Shown: positions 46,601 through 61,300 of the stretch, piece after piece
Numbering within the stretch: the stretch's first letter is position 1
Layout: every line of letters starts with the position of its first letter
Origin: Myxocyprinus asiaticus
Lineage: Eukaryota > Chordata > Actinopteri > Cypriniformes > Catostomidae
DNA: 64,000 bases
Direction: 5' to 3'
Assembly (NCBI RefSeq): GCF_019703515.2
Contig: NC_059356.1
Location: forward strand, 22,883,197-22,947,196
Notes under the pieces: model-generated
Seen by the model: the letters and a program-made list of their open reading frames with translations, nothing else
Databases searched by the model: none
What the model was told of the DNA's origin: nothing
Program-made: the position numbers and the translations under genes

Positions 46601-49600
46601 TTAGAGTGAAAATGCAACCCTTCAAAATGCGATCATCATTGTTAATATGAATACGATTACTTCCTGGTTTCCCATGGGACTAGAATCCGTGTCTCTGGGG
46701 TTGCTCGAGCAATGCACTAACAGTAGTGCTAGAGGGAAAGGTGATCACATGTGAATTGATGCAAAAATATCTGACGGGTGATGGTGCTTCTGAGTAATTC
46801 GGCAGAATGGGTTTAATTTCAGGGTACATGGACTTTTGGAAGCATCATATCGATTTCCCATGTGATCATGTTGAATTTTTGCTGGTGAACAGCATGATTA
46901 TGCTGGTCCACCAGCTTGATCAGCATCAGACTGGCACTAACCAGCATAAACTTGACTGAACCAGCATGGACTCCCTGCTGGTTTAGGCTGGTCTTTTCAG
47001 CAGGATATTACCATAATTATTCCCATTTAATGTCTTATAACACAATCCACAGAGCTGTCTCTTTCTCTCATAGTCTCAATCACAAGGCTCTATCACACTG
47101 AAGATCATCCCAGCAATCAAAGAGGAGGACACGTTGAAAGAAAGCAAGGTGTGTGACAATAAAAAACTGCAGAGGTCATTATCTGTAAAACCTACACTTT
47201 TAGGAAATCTAACAAATGATAACCACCCCAAGATCGCAGCAACTTTGCTATGACCACGGTTTGTATCTGCTTTGTGTGGCTTCTTCAGGTCTACATGCGG
47301 GCGCTTTTTGACTACATTCCATTAGAGGACAAGGCCACGCCCTGTCAGGAGGCGGGGCTTCCATTTAAACGTGGAGACATCCTGCAGGTGGTCAGTCAGG
47401 ATGATCAGATCTGGTGGCAGGCCAAGAAAGTGGGAGATAGCAACCTGCGTGCAGGACTCATCCCATCCAAACAGTTTCAGGAGAGGTGGGACAAATCATT
47501 CCTAAAACATAAAACACAAGTGCCTCAAAACTATTTAGTCTGCATTAAAGGGGTCATGACATGCTTTTAAAAATTTTTTTAATATGTTCCTTAAGGTTCA
47601 CTTATAATATTAGTAATGTTTTTTGCACAAAAAACAGTCCACCCTCTGTCAGAAATGCTTGGCTTTGGTGCTGCTTCTCCTTTAAAACTTGACAGAAAAT
47701 GCCCACTGTTAATAATGGGCTCTCTGCTCTAAACTGACCTGCTCTTTCCTCTTGTCATCTCACTGCTCACCACTACTGGGTGGGCTTTTGAGGTGACAAG
47801 GTAAAGTAGGCATTGATGTGTTGTTGTGAAGGCGGTCAGATACAAATGTCTACCACAGTGTAACATCACAATGTGGAGGAAGTAGAGGACGAGTTGTTTT
47901 GGCAGCTCTGTTTCAACAAATTATCTTTTTGGAGTGAGGATGAAGCTTTGAGTTCTGAAACTTACTGTATGTTTTTATAATACAATGACCTTTTATATGT
48001 CAAAAGATCAAGGAAATGTGATTCCTCATGCTATGACCCCTTGAAGTTTGAGTGAATATTCGAATGGTCTATGTGGTGCATGTAGACCTTGTGGGTACTT
48101 GGACATTGCAAGATAGCTCACAGTTACAAATTAATGCTACGGTCTCTCAAAGCTGTGCTTCCCTTTGGCTAAATCAATAGGATCAATTCTGTATTCTGCA
48201 TCACAGAACAATCACCCGCAGGTCATACTTGAGAGAGATGGTCCAGACTTTCTTATTTCCTTTTTCATCTCAGTGGGGTGCATCATGGCTGGATATACTC
48301 TCATGCTAAGAATGAACATTTATTTCTCACCATGAGCTTTTTGATCTTGCTTGATAGCTCCAGAGATGGGAATGTCAATTCACTAACTCAATTTTGACCA
48401 AATCTGGAGAGGATGTCATTGTCTAGAGGTTTTTTTGTTTTTTTTGTCTGAAGCTGTAATTACAGTTGAAGTCAGAAGTGTACATAAACATAGGTTGAAG
48501 TTGATCAGTTATGTGTAAATCTGATGTTTATTGTAAATTGGTATATGTCTTGTCACTGTCATGACTGCTATGTTGCTCGGAACTGCACCGAAGACTTTCA
48601 CCCCCTGTTGCACTTGTGTGTATGGTTGAGTGAAAATAAAGTGATTTATTTGATTTGATTTAAAGTTAAAGCTTGGTCACAAATGGGTCTTCCAAACGGA
48701 CAATGACCCCAAGCATACGTCCAAAGTTGTGGCAAAATGGCTGAAGGACAACAAAGTCAAGGTACTGGAGAGGCCATCACAAAGCCCTGACCTCAATCTG
48801 ATAGAAAATTTGAAACTGAAAAAGCGTGTGCGAGCAACGAGACCTACAAACTAGACTCAGTTACACCAGAAGCTTGTGGAAGGCTACCCAAAACATTTGC
48901 CCAAGTTAAACAATTTAAAGGCAATGCTACCAAATACAAACAAATTGTATGTAAACTTCTGACCCACTGGGAATGTGATGAAAGAAATAAAAGATGACAT
49001 TTCACATTAAATGTCAGGAATTGTGAAAAGCTGAGGTTAAATGTATTTGGCTAAGCTTTATGTAAACTTCTGACTTCAACTGTATATGGTTTTCTCCCGC
49101 AGGAGATTAGCCTACAGAATCAAAATGGGCAGTCTTCCAAATCCCAAATCTCCAAAAAAAGCTGTCTGTGAGTATTACGTGCTACTTGCTCACTGAAAAC
49201 CCCTTCAATCATTATTTAGTGCTGACTAATGGAGGTATAATTTGCCTTTTGTGTGGTTGTGTGAAGCTGTCAGGTGATTACTGAACTCCAACCAGGCACT
49301 TCATGTTCACTAATCTAAAGCTGATTAAAGAACAGACACATCTGCAGTTCAGGAACACGTCACCTCTCTCTCTCTCTCTCCCTCCCTCCCTCTCTCTCTC
49401 TCTCTCGTCGAGTCGTCCCATCTCTATGTGTCACTATTCTGTACTCCTCTTTAAATGCATCATACTGTTCTCTTCATATTCCTCCACTTCTCTTTGTTTT
49501 TACTCCCTTACTGTGTTGGTCTTCACTGCTGGATGCACTTTGACCTGCTTGACATGGGAAGGATGTAATTTATGACATAATCCATGCTGCATGGTCAGTG

Positions 49601-50006
49601 AGGCATCTAAAATGATAAATGAGAAAATAAAATTAATTTCGGCTTTAATTTTTCTGGCTTCTTTTGTCATTCTCTCTTTTCCTTCTCTCATTACTGCCAA
49701 CACCAGATGACCAGGGATGTGATAAAGGTGGGTGTTTTAGATCAGATTTCACACTCTCACACACACACACACACACACACGTTGGTGCAGCTATCATTAT
49801 AAGGACTCTCCATAGACATAATGATTTTTATACAAAAACTTTCTGCATTTTTACATTTTCAATAAAACATCATTTAGTATGTTTTTTAAGCGATTTGAAT
49901 TATGGGGACACTAGAAATGTCCTCATAAACCACATTTATAGCATAATACCCTTGTAATTACCAGTTTGTAACCTAAAAAAAAGTCCTCGTAAACCACTTA
50001 AACCTG

Positions 50007-50064
<58 letters not shown>

Positions 50065-52277
50065 TACATACATACAGAGTGGGTCCGTGGTGATTAGGAA
50101 ATTAGGCCATTTTGACACTTAATCCAATCTAATACCGCTTCTGTCAGTGGATCTGGACAGATCCTATGCCTTCCGTTCTACTGTACTCACACATGAACTC
50201 AAATACAACAAAAGAGATACTCCCATTCAATGCATACAATAAAATTCTAATATGTCACTAAAATTCTAAAATGGACCTGCAGTAGTAGACTGACATTCAA
50301 GCAATATCACATGAGCAAGAATGCTGCCTGTGGCCTTGTGCCTATGGTCAAATCACAGTCATGTTAAATTTAGTTCAATAATAGGATTGTGATTGCGATA
50401 TTGCTTTTACACAACATTTCTATAAACAAGAAATTTTATGAACCTACATTTTAGACACCATATGACCAGTTATTTTGTTGATTTTTGCTCCACAAATGAA
50501 AATAGTTCCAAATAAAGCCAAAGCAAGATTAACCGCTCTGTGTCACTGAGTAAAGCAGAGACTGGCAGTATGTCTGGAACTTAGACTAGCGGCGTGATAC
50601 AAACAGTGAAGCGTCCCAGTACTGTTATACTAAATATCAGCACTCTTGGAACATCACTTGTCTAATCAGACTAAAGGACCAGAACTAAGTGTTGTATTAC
50701 ATACAATATTGCTGTAGACGTTAAGGGACACACAAAGAAAGATCAGAAAAAAGAAAAGAAAAGGAAAAAAAAACAGTTAGATTTCTTATCCTTCATTCAT
50801 TCCCATCTTCCTTGTCATCTCTTCCTTTCCAGTGTCTCTCCCTTCTGTATTATTAACTGAATCTTCTGAGATTTTTAAATTTACCTTCATCTCTCTCTCT
50901 CTTACACTCTGGGGCAAATTCAATAAACAGCTGTGCCACATTTGCATGTAATAAATCCTAAATTTCTTTCATTAACCACCCGCAATCTAGTTTAAGCAGA
51001 CACAAACAGCCCTGAAATAGCGCTGTGTCTTGAGTATTTAAAACTTGAGTATTAAAAGTAATTCCTTTCAGCACAAATTGCACAAATTCAGCTTTTTGGC
51101 TATTACTGCCAGATGAAAGCATGCTGTAAGCTGATTTTTATTCAAAAGAGATGTTTGTGTAAATTTTCTATTAATCATGTCAGCAATAATTCATCAAATA
51201 ATGATCAAATGATGGGGAAGAGCATTATTACCTGCCATAAATCCAGATGTGCAGTGTGGTCAAGCACACTTTCAGCAAGTTTAAAACATGATTGATTACG
51301 GTGTCTTGATCACAGTTGTGGAGTTAAGATTGCGGTGGTCTGCTGCATCTGCCGCTATATACTCAGAACCAGCCTGGGAGATCAGAATTGTGCCTTGCAA
51401 ATTGCATTCAGCACAGATTTTGTGGGCACGTTTGTGCCATTGCCTGATCAGCATAATACCTTTAGTGAATTAGGCGCTAAACCAGCGCAGACAGCATATG
51501 CAAATAACCAGCGATTTACTGGACGCAATTCATTCTTAGTGAATTCACCCCACTATTTCTACCCTTTTTAAAAATATTCAACATTTTCTTTACTACAGTA
51601 TAATGTCTTCAGCTGTCAAAAGTTGTCGTTGCTGATGTTATTTCAAGTACTTCCAATTCATGTAACAGTTAATCCATTATTTCCAAAATGTATCTTAATC
51701 AGTTTTATTCCAAGGCCTTCATTTTTGTTTCTCAATGTTTCTACTAGGCAAACGTTCAAGTCTTATGAATCTGACAAGAGAATCCTAACATTTACACTGC
51801 ACCACAACATCATTTTCTTCCTGGCAAATAACACCTTGGTTTATTTTTCCATTCCTTCATGGCTAACACAGACAGCTGAAATACCTGCTGCCCACCTCCC
51901 TGCACCTACTCTTTAAACCTTTTAAACCTGCTTGTCTAACTATAGTCCTGCAGCCCTATTTTGCCCTTCATCCTCTCTCCTGGTTTCCTCTGCTCACTCC
52001 CTCTCTGCCTGCTTGCCTCCCTACAGAAGAGTGTGACTGTGAGGGCTATTTCAATGGACAGTACATCGGTGAGAACCTGCATGCCCACTCCTTTACCCAA
52101 TGCATGCTAATTCTGATATATACTAACCTTCTGCCTTCTATCACTGCCTGCCTCTGGACCTTTGAAAAAATATATATATATATATTTTATTAAGATAAAA
52201 TGAACTGGATTGACTCAAGTCAAAAATATTATTTAGCATGTTTGAATCAACCTCATTACATTATGTTGCACTAACAA

Positions 52278-52321
<44 letters not shown>

Positions 52322-55300
52322 GGATTGAGTCAGGTAGCAATAGCCACTTAAGGTAACATTTTCAGGTTTATCACTTTGTACAGTGTAGAGCTATGGGAAG
52401 AGTGGAACACTTGAAGAGTGGAGGTTATTGGGGTACGTTTGAGGAGAGGAGGCTATTGGGGAAATATTTGGCGGTGTGAAGGGAATTTTAGGTCAGTCAA
52501 AACTAGGGATGTGCAGAATGACTAATTTCACTGACGATTAAACAAAAATTTAGAGTCAACTAGTCTAAAAAGAAAGAAACCCTCAGAAAACAGTCAAAAA
52601 ACATTGTTTTTTGAGACCCATTTAAAATACTTAATCTATTCCAACAGCCAATTCCGACACTAAACTCCGCTGAAAAGGGGCATTTCTCTGCGATATGTTT
52701 GCCTTGCATTACCATTATTATAGGCTGCATTAAATATAGATAGAACATGACATGCATTTAATGAATCAACCTTAGCGAAATACAGGCATATTTATTGAAA
52801 ACAACTGAATGGCCTGTTCTAAATGGAAATGTTACTTTACATATTAAAACAGTCAGGACATTGATGAAAATAATTTACAGGTAAGCCATATATACGAGAC
52901 AAAAAAGACTGGGAAGCATATGCGGCCTGAGGTCAAATTACAGTTTGTATACATCTGCTCCAGATATCCTCTTTTTTTTAAGTAATATTTGTATTATTAA
53001 TTATATTTAAAATGTGTAACATTAACATGACTAATTTAAGCGCAGCCTTTGTAATAATATAAAGCCAAATGTAAATGTGTAATAATGCTGAACAATTTAA
53101 TGGGGAAAAATATTGACCGACTAGTAATTCCACTGTCGACTAGCAGCATCAGAACCGTTTAGTCAACTTGTCTACTAGTCTCGCACATCCCTAGTCAAAT
53201 CCTTTCACAGTGAAGAGACTAATTTGAAAGGGTGCATTAATGCTTTTCTGGAGGACAGACAAGAAGCCTGGCTTCTATTTCTTCAGGCTTTAGATATAGC
53301 ACAAGAATAAGGAAGCGCAAGAGGGACAGAGAGAGAGAGAGTTTGAGTAATTTCTTTGAGTTGAATGTGTGAGCAACATGTCTGACATGTTTCAAGTCAT
53401 TAGCTAATGAGTGTTAATTTTAAGATCTTTTAAGAGAGAGAAGTGAGATTGAAATTGTGATATTCAGTTCATATGGTGTTTGATCTTTCTTTCACAGCGT
53501 ATCACTATGCTATTTTCAAACAGTTTATTGTACTAGCTGCATAAATGATGTAGCTCCGAATAGGACTGAATGGGGAGGACCAACAGGCAGATAGGTAGAC
53601 TCATGTACATAGCTTTTCACCTCCACGGCAGTCTACACATTTTCTCTGACACCAGAAACCGCTTTCTTAGTGATTTGTAAAAAAAAGCTTGACAAATTTG
53701 GAATACATTCTGTGGGTGGCAAGAATATGCGTAGTTATGATATTTGAATTACCAGTGTTTCCTCTGGTTCAAATGTGACCAAAAAGCTTCAGGTTGAAAC
53801 TATATTAGAAAATGTTCCCCTATCTTCCTCCACTCTGGCAGGTAGTGCTTCTGTGTGAATCTTTTCCTCTGCTGCCCTTCCCTTTATTTAAAGTCTTCCA
53901 CCCTTAATCCCCACCCTCCAAAGCCAATGTCAGGCTGCAGCCCTGCTATTGGACACTTTGCACATTACACCCTGCACGATTGGCTGTTCGCTCACTTGCT
54001 GAGTCAAGTGTGTGATGGCAAATCTCAGCCCTAAGCCACTGACCCAGAGTCATAATTTCCATATTATAGTCCTAATACTGGGAAGTGCCGAAGATCAAAG
54101 CAAGGAAGTTTAAATTAAGTCAGTCTTCTTGAAAAGCCAGTAAGTAACTTGCAGTACAAGACTTATTTGGGGAGTCAATGGTGAAATTAGTATGGATGAT
54201 TTATATGACATTAAATGTCAAATCAGTTTAAGTTTGCTCAGAGTAAACTAATCTTGGGTCAGTTGTGAAAGGCATTGTGGCTAATGCACAAGTGTGAGGT
54301 GGTCTAATGCGCATTGTAGTCTATTCTAAATGTAATGCAGTGGTGCCCTCCTGTGGCCAGGTGTTTTCCTGGGACTTTTACTCAGGTATAGTCCTTGTTC
54401 TTCCTAACGAAGCTGCTAATGTACTACTAACCTCCATGTCCTGAAGAATATCACAAATCACATCTTCTCATAACGTCAGTGATGCCGCTAGAGGGTAGGC
54501 CAATGTATAAAGTTATGTCAAAGTCTTCCTAGCGAGTCAGTCCACTGTCGACCATCTTTGGAACGCTCTCGGGAAGCTATTTCCAGTCATGCCAGTGCAG
54601 CTCATATCTACTTGAATGGGAAAAGACTGAAATCATCAAAACGGATGGTTAAGATTAAGATCAAAGGACATATTTCAAATCAGCAGTAAAATCATCTCCG
54701 GTTACACATGTAACCTCGGTTCCCTGAGATGAAGGGAACAAGACATTGCTGTAAGCACTATGGGGAGTGTCCTTCACACGACCTTGCTGAAACCCTTATA
54801 CAATCACGGCAATCTTCTGATTGGCAATGGTGTCTGAGCCCTGCCCCTTTACGCACGCAGTCAGCCTATATAAGCGGCCGCTCAGTCACAAATTCTTCAG
54901 AATTTTCTGACTGAGGGACATGAGTGAGTCACTCGTACTATGAAGCTCTGAGGTAGTAGTGCAGCCAGCTTTCGCAATGTCTTGTTCCCTTCATCTCAGG
55001 GAATCGAGGTTACATGTGTAACTGGAGACGTTCCCTTTCAATTCAGTTCACTCTACATTGCTGTAAGCACTATGGAGAACTATATCCCATCATGCCGCAC
55101 TATGTGACATTACACTCCCAGAGTTATAACACTAAATAGAGATATTCATGAGTTGTCACAGGCCACAGGCCGATGACTTACAAATCATATTAAGTGTATA
55201 TGAATAGTCCCACGTGATGGACGCCAGATGGAAATTAGTGTAGTCTGAGATCTATATGAACCATATAGATATACACATTATTAACCCTCTCACAACAAGG

Positions 55301-58300
55301 TTGGTAAAGTAAGTTTTATTTCTTATGGGAGTGCTTATGACTTTTATAGAGGCAGTTCAACAGCATATAATTAGATGGCTGTGTTGATTATAGTCAGTAG
55401 CCCACCCATAATAAGGGCTTAGGCTCACCCGTTTGAATGTTAGAAGCGCTTTATACAGAGAGGTCTTATGAGGAGATGGACGCCACGTCCAGGCTATAAA
55501 ACCTTGGGAACGTGTTTTGTGAGGACCATCCTGCTGCCAAACATATGTCCTGTAAGGACACACCATTTGTCCACGGCCATGAAGAGGCCATGCCTCTGGT
55601 TGAATGCACTTTGACACCAATAGGGCAATTCTTGTCCTGTGAATCGTAAGCAAGAGTGATTGCATCAAAGATCCAGTGGGAGACCTTTGTTTGGAGATGG
55701 ACATTCCTTTTGTGCATCCTCCATAACAAATAAAAAACTGATCCGACAGCCTAAACTGACGGGTGCGCTCAACATATGTATGCAAAGCCCTCATCGGGTA
55801 TAACATATGCATAGATTGCTCTTCATCTGAATTAAATTGTGGGGGAAAGAAGGCTTGCAAACGAACCACTTGAGCCCTGAAGGGCATTGATAAAACCTTA
55901 GGCATATAGCCTTTTCTAGGTTTAATGGTGGCTTTTGACAGATCTGGACCAAACCTCAGGCATGAGCTGTCAGTCGATAGTGCCTGCATGTCACCCATTC
56001 ATTTAAATGAGGCCAAAGCCAATAGGAGTGTGGTCTTTATGGAAAGCACCCACAGCTCAACAGATTCCAATGGCTCGAACGGGGAATTTGTGAGTGCCTT
56101 CTGCATCAGTTTTAAGTCCCAAGTTGGCACCATAGCAGGACGAGGGGGGTTCAAATGCCTTGCTCCACTAAGGAACTTTATGACTAGATTATGTTTGCCT
56201 ACCAAAGAGCCAGCCTCCAGGGCATGGTATGCTGAGATAGTCGCTACATAAACCTTAAGTGTTGACGGGGTAAGCCGCTCTTGAAGGAATGCCAAAATCT
56301 TAGCTATGGGGAAATTCACTGGGTCTTTACCACGTGAAGAGCACCTATTTGCAAACACGTGGCATTTAAGTGCATAAAGGCATCTTGTGGATGGTGCTCT
56401 ATCCTGTAAAATGGTGTTCATCATCGTCTGAGCCAATTTTGGCTTGTCCGATGTGTGCTGTTCAGGGTCCACACATGTAGGTTCCACAGCTCTGGCTAGG
56501 GATGCCAAATCGTGCCTTGTGCTTGAGAGAGAAGGTCTCTCCTCAGTGGTATTTCCAATGGAGGGCCGTCTAGTATTTCTATCATCTCCGGAAACCAGGA
56601 CTGATTGGGCCATTTTGACGAAATTAACAGAACTGTTTCCATGTCCTCTCAGACTTTGCTGATGACAGAATGAAGGAAGCGCACTGGGGGAAATGCATAC
56701 TTGTGTTTTGCCGGCCATTTGTGAGCCAGCGCGTCCATGCCCAATGGGGCTCTCCGCAGAGGCGAATAGGTCGACTTCCGCTTTGCAAATTATTTCCCAA
56801 ATCCTCATCACTGTCTGAGGATGAAGTCTCCATTCCCCTGGTAATGCTCCCTGGCATGACAACAGATATGCTCCGAAATTCAGATGGCCAAGGACATGTG
56901 TCGCACGCAATGAGAGGAGATGACACCCGCTCCATTGGAGGAGGTGTTGTGTTATGCTCATTACTTGTGGCGATCGGAGTCCACTTTGGTGATTTATGTA
57001 CCCCACTATTATTGTGTTGTCCGAACGAATCAGAATGTGGTGATTCACAATGTTGCGATGAAAAGCTCTCAAAGCTAGAAAGACAGCCAGTAGTTCTAGG
57101 CGGTTGATGTGCCACACCCGTTTTGCACCTGTCCAGGTGACGAAAGTCGGGCGTCCATCACACACCGTGCCCCAACCTGGGTTGGATGCATCTGTGGTCA
57201 GCACTATTCTTCAGATTATTTGACCCAGCAAAACACCCTGTTGGTAGAAGGTCGGCGCTGCCCGTGGTGCTAGAGCAGCCACCGCGATGCGCATGCAACC
57301 GAGGCTCCAGGCCTGAGGCTCCTGGTGCGATGTGTTGCTTGAGCCAGTACTGGAAAGGTCTCATGTGTAACAGACCTAATGGTATGACGGCGGATGCTGC
57401 CGCAATAAAACCCAGCATTCTCTGAAATGACTTCAGTGGCAATGTTTTCCCCAGTTTGAACTGAGACAGACACCGAAGAATGGTCTGTACGCGTTCGTTT
57501 GTGAGGTGCACACGCATGCTCACAGAGTCAAGACACACCCCTAAAAAGGAGATTTACTGGCTTGGGAAAAGTGTGCTTTTCGGCCAGTTGACATTCATAC
57601 CCAGATTTTTCAGATGTCAAAGCAGCAAGTCTCTGTGTTCACTCAGTAGTGCTTCTGATTGTGCTAGTAATAACCAGTCGTCGAGGTAATTCAAAACATG
57701 CACACCATTCATTTTCAATGGGGCGTGTGCCACATCAATACATTTCGTGAATGTGTGGGGAGCCAGAGAAAGACCGAAAGGAAGGACTTTAAATTAATAC
57801 GCAGTTCCCTCGAACACGAATCTCAAAAACTGTCTGTGACGTGGTGCAACTGGTACATGAAAGTATGCATCCTTCAGATCTATTGACACAAACCATTCCC
57901 GAGGACGGATGTGCGATAAGATCTATTTCTAAGTTAACATTTTGAATGGGCGCTTCGCGAGCACGTGGTTCAAGCGTCTCAGATCTAGAATGGGCCGAAG
58001 CCTGTCATCTTTCTTCGGAATGAGAAATAATGGCTGTAAACCCCGCTGTGTGTGTCGCAGCCTGGGACAGTCTCTATCAGGTTTTTTGCAAGGAGACTGT
58101 GAATCTCTGAAGTGAGGTGGCCGGCATACAAACTGAATCATTATATCCCTGCTTGATTGTTTTTAACATCCAGTCTGACAAGCCCGTGAGGGATCACCAC
58201 GCATTTGTGCAGCGGGACAGTGGGCTTATTAATTTGCTTACTATAGGAGATAGAGCGCCGCACACCATAGGGAAGTGGTTGAGCATAATGTGTGGGGTGT

Positions 58301-61300
58301 ATGATACGTAAAGAGGAAATGGCCCTTTTTCTGAGAATGTGTGAGTGTCCTGTGTTTGTACAATGGGCACTTTTTCTCTTTTGTGAGAATAATCTTTGTT
58401 TGAGTAATACACACAGAAACAACATTTTGAACAATGTCCTGTTCCCGATTAACAGTATTGGGGAAGAGGGGAGAAACACTGTGTGCCTCAAATCGAGCCT
58501 TCTTTGGCTCTGGGCCGTGAATAACGGTGAGCTCTGAGCTCCTCTTCACGGGGCTGGGCATGTCATGAACATTTCTGCTGCCTGGCCGGAGTTTTTCCAT
58601 CTGAGCATTTTTTGCACTGAGACAGCAGGTGCTTACAATTGGGCCACGATTTGCGTGGCTTCACAGACAGTTCAGTAGAAGATTTCGGCTGCGCTGGGGC
58701 AGGGAGAGATGGATTCTTTGCCAGACACTGACTGGAATTATATCGGGAGCATGTCGGGAAAGGGGAAGTGCTACTTCTCTTTGGCAGAAAATGTTTCATC
58801 GCTTGAGACCGCTTTTGCACCGTGATGAAGCACTGTGAAAAGCCTTCCACGGCATTGCCAAAGAGACCTGTTCTACCGGGGGAAGCTTTGAGTAAATTTT
58901 TTCTCTACGCGGTCCACTTTAGTGAGGATTGCAGCACCTCCAACCTGAATGCTTGAAGAGTAAGGCACACGTCAGGTCTTTGTGAGATCCATATGGACCT
59001 CAGGGAAGAATGGTGAGCTTCTCCGGACCACAGTCTGTTGACGGCCACAGGTTTACAAAAAAACATTCATCCAGGTGAGACTTTTCTGTTTCTTCTGGAG
59101 GGGACCATTCAAAACCCTCAGTGGGGGAAGGGGCACAACATCCTCCGTGGACCACTTGCCTGAAGCTGTGAGTGACACAGCATAATCCCCGTCACCAGAG
59201 CCGGTGAACATAATGAGACCGTGCTCATCTCGCACATATTGCACAGGCAAGGACGTTAGATTGGATCGAAGGATTGCAAGGCTTGTGCCGGCATGAGATC
59301 CTCCTCTAATTCTTCCAGCTCAACCTCACTGCCCCGCCGTGCCTCCTCATGTGGTCCCTCGGAAGAAGAGGCGGGTGGGAGGGCACAAGAGGCTGGATCT
59401 TCCCTCAGAACATGGTCGATCCTAAAGTGCAATTTCCGGAGATTCATGCCCTCACAGTGAGGGCACTCTGTCTCTATGAGAGCTGCTTGTGCGTCGCGTG
59501 GCCCAGGCGGCGGGGTGTGCCATTTGCATAGGGAACACTTGCAGAACGACATCTTTAAAAAGATACATATCCCCCAAGTGACTCTTTAGTTAATATTCTA
59601 TACATTTATATGTAAAGGACACAGTAACTCCAGCCGGAGCGCTGTGGGAAGCAGGAAGGAGTTTCGTATATATATATAAAGGACACAGTAACTCAAGCCA
59701 GAGTGCTAGGAGTTTCGCTGAAGCGCCATGTTGATCAACAATGAGTGTCTGAAGCGAAGAATCCGTTTACTGAGAGCGTCTTCGACGCCGATGTGGAGAA
59801 CTCTTCACTGGAACACACAGGGGAGCGGAAGCGTCTTGGTGCAGGTGCTGAGCACAGGCGACGAGTCGTCTTGTTCGCGTCTTGCTGAGAAGTTCCGTCC
59901 GCTGTAAGTGTATATTGATGGCAAAGCAGAAAGGGTTCCAAGACGAAGATGAAGTTCACAGTCTTGAAGGAATAAAATTATAAAGAAATGGTGACTGAGT
60001 GCCCGCTTATATAGGCAGACCACATGCCTAAATTGGCAGGGTTCAGACACCACTGCCAATCAGAAGATTGGCATTATTGTATAAGGGTTTCAACAAGGTC
60101 GTGTGAAGTACTTAATCGAAAGGGAACTGACAACACTAGTATCATAAATTGTGCTTCTTTACCTCAGATTACGCTAAAAAACGCAATTTTCTCAGCTTGT
60201 ATACCTAATGCGCATGCGCATTGTCAAGTTGATTGACAGGCGATGTCTGTATCTAATTGGCTCTTTTACCTGTAAGGGGGGGATTCCTTTCAACATCCGT
60301 TGACCGTTGGCTACCGTTGGGTGTTCCAATTTCTCCCATTCATTTTAATAGAAGCGGCCCATCTCTGCTAAATAATCTCTGGTAATGTTTAAGAAGTATC
60401 ATTGGAGTTAGTGTTACTGTTAAGAACTAGATTTGTTCATATTAATGATTAGCTATAGGATCAGTTAGTCATTAGGCTACAGCTTATTAACTGGTGCGGT
60501 TTCAATGACTGTTGTATCCTCTTGCATTGGCTATTAAAAGAGGGATTTTGTTATCATTTCCACACTAAAATAATATCAATTATAACAGCTTTAACTGCAT
60601 CATATGAGGTTGAATTCTGTTTTATAAGATATATATAAACATATAGTATAGTATTAGTCTTAATTCTTGATTAAAATAGTAATTATAATGCAGCTGGATT
60701 TGTGGCCTGTCCTTTTGAATCTCCATTTCAGCTGGCTTGCGGAGAAGTTTTCGTCTAAGTCGGAAGGATCGTCGTGGTTCTACAGGAGAGGTCAGTGTTT
60801 TTGACCTGAATGAGACGGAGTTCTTGACCTATGAAGAGGTTACACGCTACCAGCAGAGGCCCAATGAGAGACCCCGATTAGTAGTTCTCATTGGTAAGAT
60901 AATATAAAACATAATTAGAAGAACTGACCTTAAAGTTCAATGTTAATTGAATGTTAGCCTACCTAAACTTAAAACTTAAATGACCTACACTTAAATATAC
61001 ACAAAATGTCAATATATTAAAATGATTAAGAGCTTTAAATATACAAATGAGTAGCTTTGGCACAGCAACATAGCCCACAAAGCATAGCCCTAGCATGTCC
61101 AAAACAGATCACACATTTGATTGGTCTGAATCCTTGATTGGTTTCATGTAAATTGGAGGCACAGTGGTTGTCCAAGTCTTAAGCACTTTCAAAGCTAATA
61201 GCCTAATCATGTCCTTGTGTCCTATTAAACATCATTAAAATACGATCTGACACATCTGGCACTCAGAACAAGGAAGATAGCTTGTTTACCAAGGGTAGTT

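Larger units (their letters stand above)
54694..60136 (-). mobile_element. DIRS-type retrotransposon, copy C (different subfamily, defective)
   Basis: 5.4 kb antisense in mpp3 intron 12. On the minus strand from 60136: left terminal repeat (GTTCCCTTTCGATTAAGTAC), gag-like ORF, RT, RNase H, tyrosine recombinase, internal complementary region (54990-55090), right terminal repeat (54694-54960). Protein sequences are clearly related to copy A but quite diverged, so two DIRS lineages are present. Confidence 0.85.
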
